Assembly (NCBI GenBank): GCA_027579435.1
Contig: JANBPK010001225.1
Span: 1 to 59,750, forward strand
Direction of reading: 5' to 3'
DNA from: Candolleomyces eurysporus
Lineage: Eukaryota > Basidiomycota > Agaricomycetes > Agaricales > Psathyrellaceae
DNA length: 59,750 bases
The stretch's first letter is position 1, and the number at the start of each line of letters is the position of its first letter. This document shows positions 1 through 8,911 of this stretch, in pieces. Under the pieces are notes generated by a model that saw nothing but the letters and a program-made list of their open reading frames with translations, had not been told where the DNA came from and searched no databases. A program made the translations under genes and the position numbers.

Positions 1-527
1 ATACAAGGGCATACCAACTGTGTCAGATCTGTTGCCTTCTCTCCTGATGGCAAGCACATTGTCTCAGGCTCATATGACAATACCATCAGGCTGTGGGATT
101 TTCAAACAGGACAGCCAGCCTTGGAGCCAATACAAGGGGATACCAACTGTGTCACATCTGTTGCCTCTTCTCCTGATAGCAAGGATATCATCCCGTTGTT
201 GGAGAATAATACCCCCCAGGTGTGGAAGATTTGCCATGGTCAATTAGCAAAACAAGGTACAGCACATTCGTTTTTTTTATTCCAACATCTGATTCACTTT
301 TATGTTATGCAGGCCATCTATTTTTGCATGATTATCCCATTAAAGCATTCAAACTGGACAACAATGGTTGGATTTGGAACTCTTCAGGCAACCTTCTACT
401 TTGGGTTCCACTCCATTGCCAGCATGGCCTCTATTTTAATGGTGTTTTTCATATCATTGGAGATCTCCACACCACAAAAGTTGAGCTCACCAATGCAGTG
501 CATCATGGTGCTGACTGGATCAAGTAG
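1..527 (+). CDS. NACHT-WD40-type protein, C-terminal end (5' truncated by window)
   Basis: The open frame from base 1 encodes a good WD40 blade ([20 protein letters not shown] followed by RLWD) and a second, decayed blade. A 56-bp intron (257-312, GT...TTATGCAG, phase 1) joins it to a last exon ending in TAG at 525-527. The last exon has the Gly-Trp-Ile, Leu-Leu-Trp-Val-Pro and Thr-Lys-Val-Glu-Leu...Trp signatures that close many Agaricomycete NACHT-WD40 (NWD2-like) proteins. In that family, WD40 propellers follow a NACHT NTPase and are thought to sense ligands. The NACHT part would lie left of the window. The second blade has lost its usual Ser-Gly and Asp residues, so the gene may be decaying. 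The family call rests on the WD blade plus the tail; the NTPase is not seen. Confidence 0.72.
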
Positions 528-955
528 GTACTTGATTTTCACCTTGTGTCCCTCTATTAACTTCTCTCAGATGCAGGGAATCTCCCACAAGTCATTATCA
601 AATGTCTCAACCTTGGCCTGTAGCTGCTGTAAGTTTTCCCACAATGATCACAATTTTGGCTTGCAACTTACTGTGCTTAGATTTCAACTTAACTCTCCAT
701 GTCAGCACACTTTTATATAATTGCTTTCCTGTTCAATTTCTGGTTTGAGACACCCTTTGTATAATATTCCAATGCCTTGTTCCTCCTGGATGGATCATAA
801 CTGCAAATGATCTAGATGTTGATGTTACAGGTAAAATGTCCTGACTTTCTACTCTGAAAAGCAAACATGTTCATGTCATTGTATCAAATCCCCCTGTGTG
901 TTTCACTAAGTTAGTTTGCAAATCATATTTATTGTTGTTATGTATATGCTCTTTC
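528..955. other. AT-rich spacer, no gene seen
   Basis: Between the WD40 gene stop and the gypsy remnant I see only short unrelated open frames. The first ~200 bases are probably the 3' untranslated region of the WD40 gene. Confidence 0.4.
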
Positions 956-960
956 TTGTG

Positions 961-1365
961 CTATCTGAGCTTGAATGAGAGTATCCTGTGCGCATCTTCA
1001 TTCAGCTTCAAATTGCTCAGTGAAGGTGAATGTGTCCTCTTGCTCAGGCCATCTCCATCCCTCAAAATAGCTTTTGCTGGGGATAGTAAGGTTGAGCTGG
1101 TTATAGGCAAGTATCCTCTCAAAAGGTAAGCTGGAGCAAATCCTGTGGATGTATGTGGTGAAGAATTGAAGGAAAGAGGTAAAGGGTCTAGGTATCTGTC
1201 CCATTTGTCTTTCCTGTTTTCTGTTCTGATATAGGCTCTCAACATGATTTCTAGGTACTGGATTTACAAGTTTGGTTTGCCCATCCACATGTGGGTGATA
1301 TGCTGTAGTTAAGGATCACCTCATTCCCATTAATTCACAGACTTCTTTCCAGAAATTTCCTTGTG
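961..1365 (-). mobile_element. Ty3/gypsy-type integrase remnant
   Basis: Read on the minus strand, three pieces line up with the retroviral-type integrase core and its downstream part. They are QGNFWKEVCELMGMR then a stop; SLTTAYHPHVDGQTKLVNP; and, after a frameshift near 1245, LRAYIRTENRKDKWDRYLD followed by a Phe-Asn-Ser-Ser-Pro-His-Thr-Ser-Thr-Gly segment. The His-Pro-x-x-Asp-Gly-Gln-Thr motif and the Ser-Thr-Gly-x-x-Pro motif are typical of Ty3/gypsy integrases. An in-frame TGA and the shift make it a dead fragment. No gag, protease or reverse transcriptase is visible beside it. It abuts the LTR-like copy at 1363-2029, but gag-pol does not sit between them, so they may not belong to one intact element. 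Confidence 0.75.
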
Positions 1366-2029
1366 TTGAAGAGATCATGACAGCAAGACCACTAAAATAC
1401 CAACACCACACACAACCCAACTAAATAAGTCAAGCTGTGCAAGATCCTTAAGTCAATGCCTTGTACCGTAGTCAAGCCGCACAAAATCAAGTGCGAGTTG
1501 TGGGGGTAGTAGTGAGTATTAAGAATTGGTTATATTCTTCTCTGCTAAAACCAGGGGGTTTAAAGTGTATAACACTTTACAACTCAGGTATCTTTGTCTT
1601 TTCCTTAGCAAAATATCATGCCATGCAAGGTAAAATCACAAATCCAGTTGATTGCAAATGCAAAGTAACACAAAATAAAACAGCTGTAATTCTCTGAGGG
1701 AAAACTATGCTCCAAGAGTCCGTTGTATATATACTATCTGGAGCCGCGCAATCACTGGAGCTTGGTAAATAGGTGTGCACGAGATTTATAAATAAAAGAG
1801 TCCAGGCCCCAGCTAGAAAGAGAGAAAGAAATAAAAAGAGGGTATCGGATATGCCAAGGTGCCGCCACGCCACTTCTGCACGTGTGCTGTGACTATTAAT
1901 AGATGCCTTTTGCCTTTTCTGGTTGCCAAATGACATGCTGAAGTTGATCAAGGGTGGTTGGCCTATGGTTATACTAACCACCACCTTGGGTTGCTCCTTG
2001 CTCAAGCTGCGTGAGGAGGAGTCGGACCG
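1363..2029 (-). repeat. LTR-like repeat copy A (CpG-depleted)
   Basis: The reverse complement of this stretch matches 2820-3487 almost end to end. Shared blocks include GTCCGACTCCTCCTCAC, the CT-rich Pol II-like leader, TATATATA-containing DNA, the stretch around the polyA-like TTTTATTTGTGTT, and GATCTCTTCAAC at the far end. The two copies are 667 and 668 bp in my alignment. Many differences are CG in copy B but TG or CA here. Length, a TATA-like element and the neighbouring integrase fragment fit a solo LTR. The exact termini (TG...CA) and a target-site duplication were not resolved. Confidence 0.65.
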
Positions 2030-2819
2030 TGAACTCTTGTTTAAATAATGATCTTCAGTGATCCATCCAAAGTTGACATTGGTTTGGTAGAGGGGCTCCT
2101 GAGCCTGTTCTATGGGGAGCAGAAGGCGAGACATGTTGTGTTTCACACCTCATGATCAAACTGCACCATCACGTCGGGCGCAAAAATTGGAAACGCACTG
2201 TTGTGGTGTCAAACCCAATGAGCAGGCGTTGATACGACCGTGTTCGCTTTTTCGCGAATAAATACCACTTTATTGAATAAACAGTTCATAATTCAATACA
2301 CGGTCGTGTCTAATCTAATCTCTACCCTAAGAAACCCTGCCGATATTAAGATAACTCGCGCGGTGCGAAGGATAAAGAAAGAGTACGCTACTCTTGGGTT
2401 CGCGAGAGTTGGGGTCTACTCGAGGACTGCCGACTTAGAGGCGCGCCGCCATATACCCGAGAATAGGGTTTAGTATGTTAGCCGGATGGCGCTGCTTCAG
2501 ATCAAACGGCCTGCCCTGCAGCAGAACAACCTGGTTTCACTACTAGGCAATAGGAAGGGTCTCCTAGGCACTTAAGGAACCCTATCTCTTGCGCGGCCTC
2601 AGACCAATCGAGTATATTCAGTGCTAGAGCAGTAGGGACGAGTTCCTAAGCACGCAAAGAGATGCGCGGCAAGAGTCCGGCACGTCAAACGGCATGATGG
2701 CTGGTGCGGCACGACAAAGGAGCTCGAGAGACTCTGAAAGGAAAAGTCATTCACGGAAAGAGATACCCGGAAAGCGGTCTGCCAGGGACTTCGCAAGACA
2801 ATATTACTCAATTGACGGA
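2030..2819. other. Spacer between the two inverted LTR-like copies
   Basis: No convincing gene. It contains a 10-bp perfect inverted repeat (ACGACCGTGT at 2234-2243, ACACGGTCGT at 2298-2307) enclosing an AT-rich core with two AATAAA signals, which could be the end of a further repeat. Otherwise only short frames are seen, unsupported by any family signature. Confidence 0.4.
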
Positions 2820-3487
2820 GGTCCGACTCCTCCTCACACGGCTCGAGCAAGAGCAACCCAAGGCGGCGGTTGGTATAACCGTAAACCGACCACCCTCGAT
2901 CAACTTCGGCATTTCACTCGGCAAACCAGAAAAGGCAAAAGACATCTATTAATAGTCACGGCGCGGCCTGGCAAGTGGCGCGGCGGCACCTTGGCGTATC
3001 CAATACCCTCTTTTTATCTCTTTCTCTCTTTCTCTAGCTGGGGCCTGGACTCTTTTATTTATAAATCTCGTGTACACCTATTTACCATGCTCCGGTGATC
3101 GCGCGGCTCCAGATAGTATATATATTGGACTCTCTTAGCATAGTTTTTCCCCAGAGAATTACTGCTGTTTTATTTGTGTTTACTTTGCGTTTGCAATCGA
3201 CTGGACTTGTGACTTTTATCTCGCGCGGCATGATATCGGTTTAAGGAAAAGACAAAGATACCTGAGTTGAGAAGTGTTATACGCTTCAACCCCCGGTTTT
3301 AGCAGAGAAGAATCTAACTAATTCTTAATACTCACTACTACCCCCACGACTCGCACTTGATTTCGTGCGGCTCGACTACGGTACAAGGCATCGACTTAAG
3401 GATCTCACGCGGCTCGACTTACTTGGTTGGGTGGTGTGTGGTGTTGGTGTTTTTAGTGGTCTCGCCGTTTCGATCTCTTCAACGCAC
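2820..3487 (+). repeat. LTR-like repeat copy B (CpG-rich)
   Basis: This is the inverted partner of 1363-2029. It keeps many CG dinucleotides, for example CACGCGGCTCGAC where copy A reads TGCACAGCTTGAC. A TATA-like run (TAGTATATATATTGG near 3112) follows a CT-rich tract (around 3000-3035), and a polyA-like segment follows near 3165. The layout fits an LTR promoter, transcription start and end. Short open frames inside it (2694-3098, 2704-2952) are not supported as proteins. Confidence 0.65.
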
Positions 3488-3714
3488 GGCCCCACTGTCT
3501 GCTTAATGCAACCCCGCCTTAAAATCTGGTCTAATACACAAATAAAACATGTTACAGTCTCTTCTTGGACAGAAAATGGAAATCAACACCTCAAACTCAC
3601 GGAAAGGCTTGGGCAGCAATTGGGGTCGCTTACATGAGCTTTTTGAAACTCCGCTCAGTAGCTGCAGTAGCAGCCCACCGTCACCGCTAGCGAGCCGATA
3701 TTCTGTGCACGACG
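3488..3714. other. Spacer, no gene seen
   Basis: Sequence between LTR-like copy B and the segmental duplication. Nothing recognisable. Confidence 0.35.
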
Positions 3715-3983
3715 ATGAACGTATACAGAGGTCAATGCAAGAACAAAAAAAACTTACGGAATGCAGAGAGGGCAAATTCGGAAAGGAAGTCTTCGTTTGT
3801 CGGTAGGTCATTTTGCGCACTCAGAGGGTTTCTACGCATGACCGGGACCTGAAGGAAGCTGTCATGGACTCATTTGAAATTTTGATCTTCGATTTCACTT
3901 GCTCAAAGGATCGCATTTCTGAGTCTGGATACTGCCTCAACCAATGCCACAGCTGTGCCATCTGAATCTCAGTTAGTTCCTTG

Positions 3984-4045
3984 GAGAGCGATCCGTATGT
4001 GCGAAAAGTCACGGCGGTGGTGAGGTGAGTTGAGGATGGCGGGGA
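3984..4045 (+). pseudogene. Short fragment of the shieldin-2-like gene 3' end
   Basis: This stretch matches the last exon of the gene at 7441-8911 from GAGAGCGATCCGT through the Val-Arg-Lys-Val-...-Val-Val coding segment to GGATGGCGGGGA, with several substitutions and indels. It is too short and broken to encode anything. It lies just left of a longer second fragment, suggesting local tandem duplication before or during the segmental duplication. Confidence 0.6.
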
Positions 4046-4149
4046 AGGTATGGTCCGGGCTGTCTGATCCGTCAGCTAGGATCCCTGAGTCCCTGACCGA
4101 GGCGGCCAAGAGGAGGAATCGGAATTTGTGGCTCGGGAAGACGAGTGGG

Positions 4150-4290
4150 AACACAACGTCCGCGAAGATCATGTCCTCAGACCGGATCTAAGGCTCGGGG
4201 AGAGTCTGTGTGCCGAAAAGTGGCAGCCGTGGTGAGGTGCTTTGAAGGTTGGCAGGGTTGCCGGGGGCAAAATACGGCCTAGCTGTGTGA
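4150..4290 (+). pseudogene. Second fragment of the shieldin-2-like gene 3' end
   Basis: This fragment matches 8774-8915: AAGATCATGTCCTCAGACC, GGCTCGGGGAGAG, CGAAAAGTGGCAGCCGTGGT, and the terminal Ala-Lys-Tyr-Gly-...-Val-stop region ending GCTGTGTGATA. The codon for the conserved Arg after Pro-Asp-Leu/Leu is disrupted (GGATCTAAGG). The N at 4311 lies just downstream. Only the final exon is present, so it is non-functional. Confidence 0.7.
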
Positions 4291-4722
4291 TACGGGTTCC
4301 AGAACTACTTNCCCCATTTCCTGCTGGCAACAACCAGCTATCCACTGCAACCACCATGACTCCGTTGCCGCGTTCACAGTATTGGTCGTGACGGCCAGTC
4401 GAGGTGAACTCTTCGCCGAGTATGATGTTTCCAAGAGCCTTGCTACCAGTGACGGGCATCAACTTTGTTTGTGCCGCCATCTCAGTTGGTTCCTTGAGGC
4501 GGTCTGAGTTCTGTGCGGCGGTGGCATACTTCTTTTTTGTGCATTTTCGTAGAATGCTGTGCTAAGGCACTCTATCTCGATAGTTCCGACAACGTCAAAG
4601 CGCCTGACGCCTCGTATACTCGGGAATGTCACGGTAACTATCAATGCCTCTCCGGCTGCTGACTCGGAGACCATTATCAGAGAGAAACGACTTAGGGCTA
4701 CTGTTCATTTTACTCCTAGATG
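4285..4722 (-). pseudogene. Unrecognised duplicated minus-strand gene, copy 1
   Basis: Two minus-strand open stretches are conserved at the protein level with the copy at 12842-13299. One begins MYISSRSKMNSSPKSFLSDN (ATG near 4722) and continues into Arg-Arg-Gly-Ile-Asp-Ser-Tyr. The other begins MAAQTKLMPVTGSKALGNII (ATG near 4480) and continues into an Asp-Ser-Trp-Leu-Leu-Pro-Ala-Gly-Asn-Gly segment. Conservation of reading frame between copies suggests a former gene. The two parts are not joined in one frame, and I recognise no family. An N at 4311 sits at its 3' end. Confidence 0.35.
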
Positions 4723-4795
4723 AGATGTACATCATAAACCTTTGCACCATACAACACTTTGGTTTTTGTACAGCTTGATGAAGAGGCGTTTAGTA

Positions 4796-6011
4796 GCGCA
4801 TTAGCAAAAACCCCTTGACAAGTTCATCTTTCACCTTGAGAGGTTCTGGAAGATACACAGCATTTCATGTAGATATGGATCGGTCATTGCGTTGACACAT
4901 AGGTTGGAATGACCGTTTACATGGCATCACGGCTAAGAATGGTCATTAAGGGAGCATAATGGCAATCGATGACCTTAAAGCTGCCGAGATGGTGAGTGAA
5001 AGGTTTAGTCCTGGGAGCGATGGAAAGCAAATGGTCGTCTCATGCTCACGATGGTATTTCAATGGTCTTCGCCAAGCAATATGGTGGATCAAAGGTCTTC
5101 GAAGGTTTTTGGTCGTCGATTTACCATTTTAGGCCTCGGAACTGAAATGGCGTCGTCTGCTGTGCGCTCGCTCCCGAACTCTCTGGTTCTCTCCTCCGCT
5201 CGCATACAACTTGGGTACAGAACTCGCGTCGGACTGCACTTGTCGGAACAAATAATTCACCGGTCCGTGATAGGTCCGTGCGCCCGAGCTTCTGGTCACG
5301 ATCACATGCGTCACGGTCACGTCACAAACGCGTCGCGTTGATAGAGTCGAGGCCGTTTCATTCTCCACCACATCGATTCTTTCTTCTCGCCCCCCATCTC
5401 CTTCCTCTTACTTCCTCCTTTCTTCGATGCCCTGTCCCCCCACATTCCCTCCCGCTCCCCAACCTCATCGCTCCTCAACCTCAGCGACGCTCAAAGCCTG
5501 CATCAAAACTCTGGCCCTAGCAATCGTACAGCAGGGAGGTAGAGTCAGGAGGAGTGGTACTGGTGCGTGGTCTATTGTACCCCTTGATTTATTGACTGAC
5601 GCTCTGCTCGAGTATGTTGTGCAATCTTCGTTAATTTTAGCAATGAGTCTTGTACTTGGTATGGCTGAGCTGGTATGTGATATGTTTGGAAGGATGGCAT
5701 TGTAGATCGTGTGCATATTTCTCTCAATTGTGTGCGGCCCTGGTATTCTGCTTGCCAATGTAAATAGTGTACATCTGAATATACTTGATATCCATTCATT
5801 TTTGCATGGCTGCCAGGAAGAAGCGCGATAGCAAGAAATATTGCACCTACGAATACGAGGCAAGACCTTGCTTACCATATCGGGCGTCGATGATCATCTC
5901 AATACCATATCGGCACAGCATAATAATGCCTTACCATCCGCTACCATCCTCACCTTGCGTGTATACCACGTTCGTTTTTTGAGCAGGTTTCTCGCCATGC
6001 CATCTTGGGGG
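4796..6011. other. No supported gene
   Basis: About 1.2 kb with only scattered short open frames (for example 5042-5341, 5465-5878 minus) lacking family signatures. A CT-rich tract at 5375-5460 resembles a fungal promoter or leader, but no convincing start codon with a conserved product follows. Confidence 0.4.
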
Positions 6012-6432
6012 TAATGGTCAGCTAATTCACGATCGATAGACCAGATCGCGTCGCGCTCCCTTTTTGATATTTATTTACCTGTGGAGCAGTGGCGCAGGCC
6101 ACCAAACAAACCCATGCTAGAATTCCAAGCGCGAGGACATCGTCGCTGAAGTTCTGCCTGTTCGGCATGGTTCAATGGAGGGTATTCGTCGTGTCTGTCC
6201 GCCATTTTGAGACGGATTGAGCCCGGAGGTGGTTTTCAAATTTGCCCTTTTATTGTCTATGCAGAGGGAATGCGCTGCCATGATCGTTTATCGTTCCAGA
6301 GGTGGCCGTTGAAATCAACTGCCCTCGCCAGATTTGGGCATCATATTTGTTTGTACGCTCCACAGGTAAACAAATATCAAGAGGGGAGCGAGACGCGATC
6401 TGGTCTATCGATCGTGAATTAGCTGTAATGGT
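6012..6432. mobile_element. 407-bp MITE with terminal inverted repeats and 7-bp target-site duplications
   Basis: The element runs 6019-6425. Its ends are inverted repeats of about 70 bp with few mismatches: left CAGCTAATTCACGATCGATA and onward, and the right end is the complement, ending ...GTGAATTAGCTG. Both sides are flanked by the direct repeat TAATGGT (6012-6018 and 6426-6432). There is no transposase inside. The CAG...CTG ends and a 7-8 bp duplication would fit a hAT-like or Mutator-like non-autonomous element. The superfamily is inference, because a canonical hAT duplication is 8 bp and here I count 7. Confidence 0.85.
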
Positions 6433-6439
6433 TGGTTAG

Positions 6440-7033
6440 GTCCCTCAAGATTCGGCTTGTTCATCTGGGGGGGTTTTTGCTGATGGATGACGCCGAATGC
6501 TGGAACATACCGTCATACATTGCTGCTATTGTGCTGCTGGTGAGCTTTTTGCTGCTTCTTGTTGGTCCGCTGGCTGTCGTAGGCCGCAGTCGAGCTGGTG
6601 GTCGACCTGAATGTTGGGGAGCTCGAGAAAGCAGCCAGTCCTCCGCCGACATGATCCTTTCAACTGTTCGAGCGCTAATTTCGCCTTCAAGCTGAAGCCC
6701 TAACCCCTCTGCGACAATCCCGAGAAACCGATGAATTTTATTCTCCGCAACCCCACTGTCGACAAGGTGTCGTACAACACTCCTGATTTCCGCAGGCACC
6801 ACTGCGCAGTAGTCGTTCTTGAAGAGCTCTGTTTTCCTTTTGTAAGGCTTTTAGAATCAGTTCCTTGGTGTTTGACTGTAGCTCAATGTCAAAGTCTAAG
6901 GCGGGATGGTGTTGATCTGTTGTTGCAGAAACAGTATCAGCCAGAGGCGAGTGTTGTCTCTCTCTAATTTCTCAAANGATTTTCTGCTCTCTGGGCCTTC
7001 TTTCTTGCTGTGGTCTCTTTTGCCATGCTCTAG
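6440..7033 (-). pseudogene. Broken coiled-coil / helix-rich ORF, possibly transposon-derived
   Basis: On the minus strand an ATG near 7025 starts MAKETTARKKAQRAEN. An N at 6977 and a shift lead to a leucine-rich heptad stretch (ELILKALQKENRALQERLL). After another frame change near 6802 there is a helix-rich segment (VVRHLVDSGVAENKIHRFLG, then Ile-Ser-Ala-Arg-Thr-Val-Glu-Arg-Ile) that looks like a DNA-binding helix-turn-helix. Similar coiled-coil plus helical heads occur in repetitive basidiomycete proteins that I associate with transposons, but I cannot name the family. At least two frame breaks make it non-functional as read. It sits directly against the MITE. Confidence 0.35.
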
Positions 7034-7440
7034 AGAGGAAATACGATTGATTTGCTGGCATAGTATCTGAGAGATACCCCCTCACGCGTGCACTTGGCGC
7101 GTCTTAAGGGCGTTTATGGTAGTAATTAGGGGCCAGTCGTTGAGCAAGTCTTTTGGGCTTCCACATCACCCAGTATCGGTACAGAGGCACCAGAACGGTC
7201 CCATTCTCAGAAATAATTTGATAGCTCCCCCTCTCTGGAAGCACCTGCACAAATCATAAAAATCGAGCCTGGTACATTTGATTAGATATATTATGCAAGT
7301 AATTTCTTCCATACAAATATATCACCAAAGTGTAGAAGGGCTCCCGGAGTTCGAAATGACTGCGGAACCCAGACAGAATCATCAGGCCATGATGCAGTAT
7401 AAACATGTACAAAGGATCATCGTCATGCAAGCTTCATCTC
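7034..7440. other. Upstream spacer of the shieldin-2-like gene
   Basis: No gene seen. It probably holds the promoter of the plus-strand gene starting at 7441. An ATG at 7405, in frame with that gene, would add 12 residues; I prefer 7441 because the conserved motif begins there. Confidence 0.35.
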
Positions 7441-8911
7441 ATGTATCGCGTCTTCCTCGGTGCACCACCACCTCCAACTAATGGCACCTCTTCTTTGGGA
7501 AGCCCGGATTCTGGAAGCTATAGCTTGCAAACGGTGTCTTCGACTGAACAAAGTGCATCTTCCTCTCTGGAACGACTCACAGGGCATGCCCCTTCTTCGT
7601 CTCGACTCCTGGGCCCTCGACCGACGGAACGGTCAATAGTTCTCAGCGCTCAACACGAACATGGAAACGCGTCAAATATCTCGTTCTTGAACCCCTCAAA
7701 CTCGAGGCGAGGTCTGCTATCCCAGCTTGACCGTACAAGTACATGGATCGTACCTCCACCACCGTACACACAAAATATGTTGGACGCGGCGAGCAGGAGG
7801 ATCGACGAGTCGCTGATCGGAATGGGTTTCTATAAGAATGCAATTTTTGATAAGACCGGGACTGAAAATGAGGAGGAGAGTTTCGAGGAGAGCTATGAAG
7901 AAGGAGAGAGTTATGAAGAAGAAGGGAAAGAAGGGGATGAGAGCTTTGAAAAGGAGGAGGAAAGGGCACCCGCGCGTAGAGGAGGTGGGTTTTCATTCAC
8001 TCAACTATTCGTTGGATTTACGACTTGATGGCTAATGAACTGCATTTATAGATCAAACGACCCTGATCATCTGGCCGCCTACAAACGAAGATCAAGACGA
8101 TTCAGTGACCAAGCCCCAACCCTCAGCCGAACAAAAAGATACCTCAATCTCGAATATCACGGCCAACCGTACAAGCACAACTAGCTTCTTCGACTCGGGA
8201 ATCCTAGAAACCCAAACCCAAAGCTTCGACTACTCCGACGGCAAATCCTCTATCGCTCGGTTCCCACATTCCATTTCAACATCCACACTTTGGCTACGCT
8301 CTCTTTTCATGGCCCCAGTGTACCTCACAATAATAGAGGTCCCGTTTCCACCATGAGTAAATCATCTGCTAGGAAAGTCAACCTCCTCGCAATCCTCGAA
8401 GTCGACAGCCCCGAAACGATCACGATCAAGAAAGGGTCGGATGCAGGGAAATAAGTCGCCTTACTGAAGACGATCTCGGGGGACGACAAGGGTGGAGTGG
8501 GCAAGTTGAGTGCTTGGAGAGAAGTCGCGGAGGTGTGGAGCGGTATCAGTGCTGTTGGTGGTGTTGGGAGAGGCTGTAAGAGGGGCGATATAGTGTATTT
8601 GGAGAGTAAGTTCACTCCGCTTTAATTCGAATGATAAAGATAACTAACTGACCACCCACTTATATATAGACGTCCTACTCGACGCCTCGGATTTGACCTC
8701 CTCACCCCTCCTTACCGCTTCACCAAACCTCAAATCTGCCCTCACGATCTGCTACCGAACGATGCCTTACAATGTCCAAGAAGACCATGTCTTCAGGCCG
8801 GATTTACGGCTCGGCGAGAGCGATCCGTGTGTCCGAAAAGTGGCAGCTGTGGTGAAGTGGTTTGAAGGAATGGCGGGGTTGGCGGGAGCAAAGTACGGTC
8901 CCGCTGTGTGA
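7441..8911 (+). pseudogene. Shieldin subunit 2-like (OB-fold) gene, broken
   Basis: Exons 7441-7984, 8052-8605 and 8670-8911 join in phase. The protein starts MYRVFLGAPPPP, matching the short hydrophobic-Gly-Ala-Pro motif at the N-terminus of metazoan SHLD2 that docks to SHLD3/REV7. A low-complexity acidic middle (Glu-rich, ~7865-7970) follows. Then comes an OB-fold signature: KVNLLAILEVDSPETITIKKG, Val-Ala-Leu-Leu, KLSAWREVAEVW, RGDIVYLENV, and Cys-Tyr-Arg-Thr-Met-Pro. This has the spacing of SHLD2 OB1 (lys-x-gly...gly, val-x-leu-trp-arg, gly-asp-ile). SHLD2 acts with REV7 to limit DNA-end resection in animals. Two breaks are visible: a one-base loss near 8262 (frame 2 to frame 1) and TAA at 8452-8454 inside the OB domain, where Glu is the likely original codon. 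It is either a pseudogene or carries two sequence errors. The fungal role is unknown. Confidence 0.6.

Larger units (their letters stand above)
3715..4795. repeat. Segmental duplication, copy 1 (partner at 12432-13340)
   Basis: Long blocks recur at 12432-13340 in the same orientation. They include TCAATGCAAGAACAAAAA at the left, the block around CAACAACCA(G/A)CTATCCACTG, the block around GTCTGAGTTCTGTGCGGCGG, and GACTCGGAGACCATTATCA towards the right. Copy 1 also carries two partial copies of the 3' end of the shieldin-2-like gene (3984-4045 and 4150-4290). On the minus strand both copies keep an open, amino-acid-conserved stretch, listed separately. Confidence 0.8.
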
